A program made the translations under genes and the position numbers. Source: Fidelibacterota bacterium (GTDB lineage: Bacteria; Fidelibacterota; UBA8477; JABMPR01). Taken from it: a stretch of DNA of 64,000 bases. A model generated the notes under the pieces. The model searched no databases. It saw only the letters and a list, made by a program, of their open reading frames with translations, and was not told the origin of the DNA. The stretch lies in NCBI GenBank assembly GCA_018650445.1, contig JABIFX010000244.1:1-64000 (forward strand). Reading direction: 5' to 3'. Positions 59,475 to 64,000 of this stretch are shown here, piece after piece (position 1 is the stretch's first letter; each line of letters begins with the position of its first letter).

Positions 59475-59650
59475 CTCGCGAGCTTGATGTGCAAGTTTAC
59501 GAACAGAAGCCCCGGGGTGTGCACGGGATTGAATGATGGCCAAACCCCAACGCCGGAAGTTGCCATTTCCAACGGGCAGATCACCACGGCCAAGCCTCCT
59601 GGAAGCGCTGACGGGTTATGGATTCGGAATCACGGGTTTACCCGTGGGAT
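59475..59650. repeat. GC-rich block ending in the palindrome CACGGGTTTACCCGTG; possible REP/MITE-like element
   Basis: Composition clearly richer in G/C than flanks; perfect 7-bp arms cacgggt-tt-acccgtg at 59631..59646. Confidence 0.4.
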
Positions 59651-60427
59651 GCTAGATCTAAAATGAAGTAGTTGGGGCCGATGATCTGAGGCTGTCGAAA
59701 TCTCAGGATGTTTGAATTCACCAGAATTTATTACACTGATCCCACGGCCAATAAAAATGTAATCAATACGCCGTTCAGGTTTGTCTGCCGGGAAGGTAGC
59801 CAGGGGAGTGGAGCTGGTCTTTTTAATACCATCTCTCATATATTTTGTCAGCCTGATATAATTATCCGAATCTGATTCAAAATTAAAATCGCCTGCTAAT
59901 ATCAGCCTATCCAAGTCAGGCATCACCTTTATGATGCGTTCGACCTGCACCCGTCTTTCCTCCGCGCTTAAACCAAGATGAGTCCCCATAAAAGTGAGAG
60001 TGTCACCTCTGATGTCAATTCGGCTTAAAAAGACACTCCTGCCCTCCAAAAGACTATCCGTGGATAAATCAACGATACGAAAATCAACAATGGGATACCG
60101 GGATAGGAGAGCATTTCCATATTGGCCACCACCGTATTCTATGGATCGACCAAATACAGCAAACAATTCTAACAGGCTCCCAAGACTATCGGCTTGATGT
60201 ACCCCAAATGATCGTGTAGTGCCTTCATCAACTTCATTCAGAATAACAATATCTGGATTGGCAGCGCTGATAACACGAGCCGTACGCTCCAGATCCAGAA
60301 CGCCATCCATGCCAACTCCATGCCTGATATTGTAGGTCATAATGCTGTGGCTATCAATTTGTGCTGAACAATTACACAGGATAATGCTCGCCAGGAGCAA
60401 CACTGAGATGAAGAAGCTGCGAGTCAT
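59630..60427 (-). CDS. Endonuclease/exonuclease/phosphatase family lipoprotein
   Basis: Lipobox LLLASIILCNCS; MTYNIRHGVGMDGVLDLERTARVI, NEVDEG, FMGTHLGLS, LAGDFNFE, TASDHRPQL. Confidence 0.92.
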   Translation of the reverse strand: MTRSFFISVLLLASIILCNCSAQIDSHSIMTYNIRHGVGMDGVLDLERTARVISAANPDIVILNEVDEGTTRSFGVHQADSLGSLLELFAVFGRSIEYGGGQYGNALLSRYPIVDFRIVDLSTDSLLEGRSVFLSRIDIRGDTLTFMGTHLGLSAEERRVQVERIIKVMPDLDRLILAGDFNFESDSDNYIRLTKYMRDGIKKTSSTPLATFPADKPERRIDYIFIGRGISVINSGEFKHPEISTASDHRPQLLHFRSSIPRVNP

Positions 60428-60434
60428 CAGCTTC

Positions 60435-61541
60435 CTATTCAAAAATGCGTTTTGCAAAAACGAATCTTCGTTCCAGACTTGATGAATAGTCCGGATCATC
60501 AGGATTCATGCTCTGAATCTGCACGCCTTTACCCAGGCTATGAATCACCTTGCCCTCACCCATATAAATTGCTGTGTGAGTGATCATGCGCCGACTACCA
60601 GCAAAAAACAAGATATCTCCTGGGAGCATGGCTTCCATCCAGCCTGGATATCCAACCATGCGACCTACATTGGCGATTTCATCTGAATCTCTGGGCAAGT
60701 AGATATTATTAAGGGCATAACTCTGCATAACAAGTCCTGAGCAATCCACACCTTCGGCGGATCGTCCACCCCAAACATAGGGTAAATCAAGATATTGCTC
60801 TGCTGAATTAAGAATCTCCTGACGTAGAGGGTTATTTGCAGGGTCAATAAGTTTGTAATGATCTGGAGATAGTTGCAGCTCATTTCCATCAGCCAGAAGC
60901 AGCAGATCATTCCCCAAATAGGGGAGGCGGGTTCCCATCAAGATGATCAGCCCGTTCTCGAGGGTGACGTTTTTAGTGAATATGGCTTGTTCGCCAACAT
61001 GGTAGCGGTTCCATTCCTCAAGTTTTACACGACGCAGGGCATCTTTGGGAATATATCCTAGATAACCAATGGCGGACTGAACTTGTAGATAGTCACCTTT
61101 TTCACGGATAAGGCGCACCGGTTCACCCCACAGCATTTCGGTGCCTTCCTGTTTATGGCCAACAGGTTTATAGCGACCCATGACGTAGGGCTCTGAAATT
61201 ATACCGTAAGCCAGATCATCTGGAAATGTTTCAGGTAGATAGTGAACAGAATCAATAAATTCAAATTTAAATCCAGCCTGCTTCAGTTTGCGTGCAATGC
61301 CCTTGACGGGTATCGAATAGAATGCTTCACCAGTGAGTAGGATGGTTTGTCCGTTTATTTCTGCATGGACGTCCTGATACCAGATTCGTTGATCCAGATA
61401 GAACTCAGCATTGGCCTTATCAATAATGGCATGAATCTCAGCGTGCTTATTATTTGGGGGGAGGTGGATGCAACTGCTCAATGTGATTATCCCGAACATG
61501 AGTATCAGGATTACATTTGTCCGTATTGAAGTAATGCCCAT
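60435..61541 (-). CDS. NlpC/P60 family peptidase with SH3-like domains, lipoprotein
   Basis: YVWGGRSAEGVDCSGLVMQSYALNNIYLPRDSDEIA, PGDILFFAGSRRMITHTAIYMGEGKVIHSLG. Confidence 0.93.
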   Translation of the reverse strand: MGITSIRTNVILILMFGIITLSSCIHLPPNNKHAEIHAIIDKANAEFYLDQRIWYQDVHAEINGQTILLTGEAFYSIPVKGIARKLKQAGFKFEFIDSVHYLPETFPDDLAYGIISEPYVMGRYKPVGHKQEGTEMLWGEPVRLIREKGDYLQVQSAIGYLGYIPKDALRRVKLEEWNRYHVGEQAIFTKNVTLENGLIILMGTRLPYLGNDLLLLADGNELQLSPDHYKLIDPANNPLRQEILNSAEQYLDLPYVWGGRSAEGVDCSGLVMQSYALNNIYLPRDSDEIANVGRMVGYPGWMEAMLPGDILFFAGSRRMITHTAIYMGEGKVIHSLGKGVQIQSMNPDDPDYSSSLERRFVFAKRIFE

Positions 61542-61722
61542 GTAATTTCCCCTTATCTGGCTGCCTGTCATTTAAGCGGTGAAAGTAATTTTATTCAGGG
61601 GCGCTCTGCAACCCTTCATCTGTTCATTGAATGGTAAAATCATGCTGAATAATTGATGTAATTAAATTTAAAGACTGGATATTTGCTTGGAGTGAGATAC
61701 GTTATGTCAAAGGAACTTATCC

Positions 61723-62433
61723 ATGAATTATGACAAAGCCTATCTCATCAGCCTTGAACGCAGCCCGGCTCGACGAAAAAATTTCTATCGCTATGCCAGG
61801 AAGGCTGGTATCGATGTAGAATGGTTCCCTGCCCTTTATGGTCTAGATGTAAATACGGTCGATTACCAGAAGCGAGGGTATTTGAGTGAAGACTTCAAAT
61901 TGAAACTGGCTGGTAGTCTGGGGACTCTTTTAAGTCATGTCCATGTCTGGGAAAAGATCGCTGAGGATCCTCAGTGTGAGGTGGGTCTGGTATTTGAAGA
62001 TGATGCTGATTTCAATCGTCGATTTTTGACAGATCTCTCCGCTATCAACAGGAGTGATGTTCCAGCGGACTGGGATATGCTCTGGTTGGGCTGGCATAAG
62101 TTGGATTGTGATCCAGTGAACGAGGTTATTGGTACACCACGCAAAACAGAAGGTAAGAGTGTCAATTCAGGTCATTTTGCCTATATGATCAAATCTTCAA
62201 GTGTTGAAAAGCTGAAAGCGTTGCTGCTGCCATATGACAATAAACGATCCAAGGATGTGTTGCTAAGGCAAAATTTTGAGGCCTTCAATGCGTATTTTCT
62301 ACTGGAAAAAATCGTTAAAACACCAGTGATCGGTTTTGATTCGGTTCGCAAGAATATAAATAACCCCAATAGGATCGAAGGGCGGCCCATCAAAAAACTG
62401 GTTCAGAAGATCAGGAAAATGTTTCTGGAGTAG
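61723..62433 (+). CDS. Glycosyltransferase family 25 (LPS biosynthesis type)
   Basis: YDKAYLISLERSPARRKNFYRYARKAGI, GTLLSHVHVWEKIAEDPQCEVGLVFEDDADF, GHFAYMIKSSSVEKL. Confidence 0.9.
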   Translation: MNYDKAYLISLERSPARRKNFYRYARKAGIDVEWFPALYGLDVNTVDYQKRGYLSEDFKLKLAGSLGTLLSHVHVWEKIAEDPQCEVGLVFEDDADFNRRFLTDLSAINRSDVPADWDMLWLGWHKLDCDPVNEVIGTPRKTEGKSVNSGHFAYMIKSSSVEKLKALLLPYDNKRSKDVLLRQNFEAFNAYFLLEKIVKTPVIGFDSVRKNINNPNRIEGRPIKKLVQKIRKMFLE

Positions 62434-62561
62434 AACTCCCATCCAACAGCATGAAATTTGAATACTTGATTCTGGCACCATAGACCTTGGATGCCAGTGG
62501 TCTTCTTAATATATTGTTCTTCCATTTCAGATGTGTCTCAAAGACCCAAATCAATAAATTT

Positions 62562-64000
62562 ATGTCACTGAAAAAATATATTATCACTGTCAACCTATGT
62601 AGCCAATTCCTTAGAGTATTACTCTTCACTACTTTATTAATACCTGTTATTCCCCTGGAGGCTGGAACAAATAATTCTGCTCAACTCGATTTGAGACAGG
62701 GCGCATTATCCGAGGGAGATAGAGTAACATTGGACACTGAATGGGATTTTTATTGGGGATCGTTCGTTTCTGCTGACACCAGTAAATGGCCAGAGCCAGA
62801 TGTCCTCATGACAGGACAATATTGGAACGATCTGGAAGTCGATGGCCAATTCTTTCCCCCTAGGGGTTTTGCTACCTATAAACTACAGATTCTCCTCCCA
62901 CCGGAATTACCCGGTAATATGTTAGGCTTTCTTGTCCGCGAGAATAATATCGCCAGCAATTATTTTGTAAATGGACGCTATATCGGTGGTGTAGGCAGGG
63001 CACATTTAAACCCGGAAGAGGAGCAGGGATCCTGGTTGCCTACTGTGTTGCCGTTCATGGCTTATAGTGATACACTGGAATTAGTCATTCATACCTCAAA
63101 CCATCGCTTCAGGAATGGTGGGCTTGGTCGACCCATTATTTTTGGACATATTGAGACTGTCCAGGGTCATTTGAGAAATTTATTGAACAGAGACTTATTT
63201 CTAATTGGTCTTTATATAGCATTGGCCTTATATCACCTGGGTATTTTTATCCTGAGACCCACAGACCGATATTCACTCTGGTTGTTCGTGATTTTTTTAC
63301 TCTGGGCATTTAAGCCCATGTTCTCAGTTAATTATGTCGCGTTTCTTCTTTTTGAGCCCCCTTCCTGGCATATACAGATGAAGCTTGAGTATTTAAGTCT
63401 CTTCTTAGTCGTTCCTATAACGGTCCTATATTTTATATACCGATATAAAGCGTATACATATAGGTATGTTGACCGGATCATCTGGGGAATCCTTGCAGTG
63501 TTCTGTATCAGTTTGCTCAGTTCAAATACCTACTTCATCTCGAAATTTGCTCAAACGTTTATTTACCTGGTTATCCCAATTTCGTTTATACCACTCATGG
63601 CCATTTGGCAAGCTGCTCGTGATGGAAAAATGGATGCTAAAATCATTCTTGCAGGTACTCTAATCCTTTTCGTTGCAGTCATAAATGACGTACTATTTAC
63701 ATTAGACATTATCTCGACCACGTTTATGGCACCCAATGCTTTACTCCTTTTCATGTTTGGACAGGCTTTCCTGGTAGCTAAGGAATATTCAGATGCATTT
63801 AATGCCCTCGAGACTGAAGTAGTCCTGCGAGCTGAGGCTGAGGAGCAACTGAGAGATAACCAGCAGCATCTTGAGCAAATAGTTGGACAACGAACTTCTG
63901 AGTTGGCAGAAACAAATCAACAATTGGAACTAGAAAATCGGGAGAAGGAAAAACGAGAATTAGTACTTAATGAGTTGCTTGAGACTAAAAATCGATTCTT
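62562..64000 (+). CDS. 7TM-DISM-type sensor protein, 3' truncated by window end (not in supplied ORF track)
   Basis: Frame from ATG 62562 is open to 64000: LEAGTNNSAQLDLRQGALSEGDRVTLDTEWDFYWGSFV..., RNLLNRDLFLIGLYIALALYHLGIFILRPTDRYSLWLFVIFLLWAF..., then coiled coil QQHLEQIVGQRTSELAETNQQLELENREKEKRELVLNELLETKNRF. Confidence 0.82.
   Translation, partial: MSLKKYIITVNLCSQFLRVLLFTTLLIPVIPLEAGTNNSAQLDLRQGALSEGDRVTLDTEWDFYWGSFVSADTSKWPEPDVLMTGQYWNDLEVDGQFFPPRGFATYKLQILLPPELPGNMLGFLVRENNIASNYFVNGRYIGGVGRAHLNPEEEQGSWLPTVLPFMAYSDTLELVIHTSNHRFRNGGLGRPIIFGHIETVQGHLRNLLNRDLFLIGLYIALALYHLGIFILRPTDRYSLWLFVIFLLWAFKPMFSVNYVAFLLFEPPSWHIQMKLEYLSLFLVVPITVLYFIYRYKAYTYRYVDRIIWGILAVFCISLLSSNTYFISKFAQTFIYLVIPISFIPLMAIWQAARDGKMDAKIILAGTLILFVAVINDVLFTLDIISTTFMAPNALLLFMFGQAFLVAKEYSDAFNALETEVVLRAEAEEQLRDNQQHLEQIVGQRTSELAETNQQLELENREKEKRELVLNELLETKNRF

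Noticed and set aside
59396-59666. Small ORFs across the GC-rich block (59396 -, 59424 +)
   Set aside because: They cross a clear terminator and the palindrome; no coding signal, better read as repeat.
63466-63754. Track ORFs at 63466 (+) and 63563 (-)
   Set aside because: They lie in other frames of the 7TM sensor gene, which is open to the window end.

Overview
The window looks like a gene-dense chromosomal segment, about 63 CDS in short operons, from an uncultured-type bacterium of the FCB group. That placement is inferred from DUF5723, DUF4835, DUF5020, DUF4159 and DUF4175-like families. Recognisable core genes are ahcY (5' truncated), an LptF/G permease, murQ, a phosphomannomutase/phosphoglucomutase, type-2 IPP isomerase, a polyprenyl synthase, manA, glpK, carA/carB, mdh, a glutamate racemase family gene, tgt and one tRNA-Thr(CGT). 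I see no CRISPR array, rRNA, prophage or intact transposase, and no canonical defence system. Observations most worth a second look: (1) a secreted lipoprotein that seems to start at ATC with an ideally spaced Shine-Dalgarno; (2) a lipoprotein built of seven ~18-aa 'VNG' repeats, resembling a bactofilin-style beta-ladder; (3) a coupled DUF4159 / Q-M-rich coiled-coil / TPR / 'asparagine synthetase B-like' envelope cluster; (4) an orphan PilM-like gene behind an AT-rich leader with a perfect palindrome; (5) an end-to-end lipase-glpK-YwaF operon; (6) an amidohydrolase family member lacking the usual metal-site motifs; (7) a GC-rich palindromic block supplying the stop codon of a neighbouring gene; (8) a dispersed intergenic repeat and a tRNA-edge direct repeat. 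An open reading frame running off the 3' end (7TM-DISM-like sensor) is missing from the supplied ORF track. All family calls come from reading motifs, not from searches.
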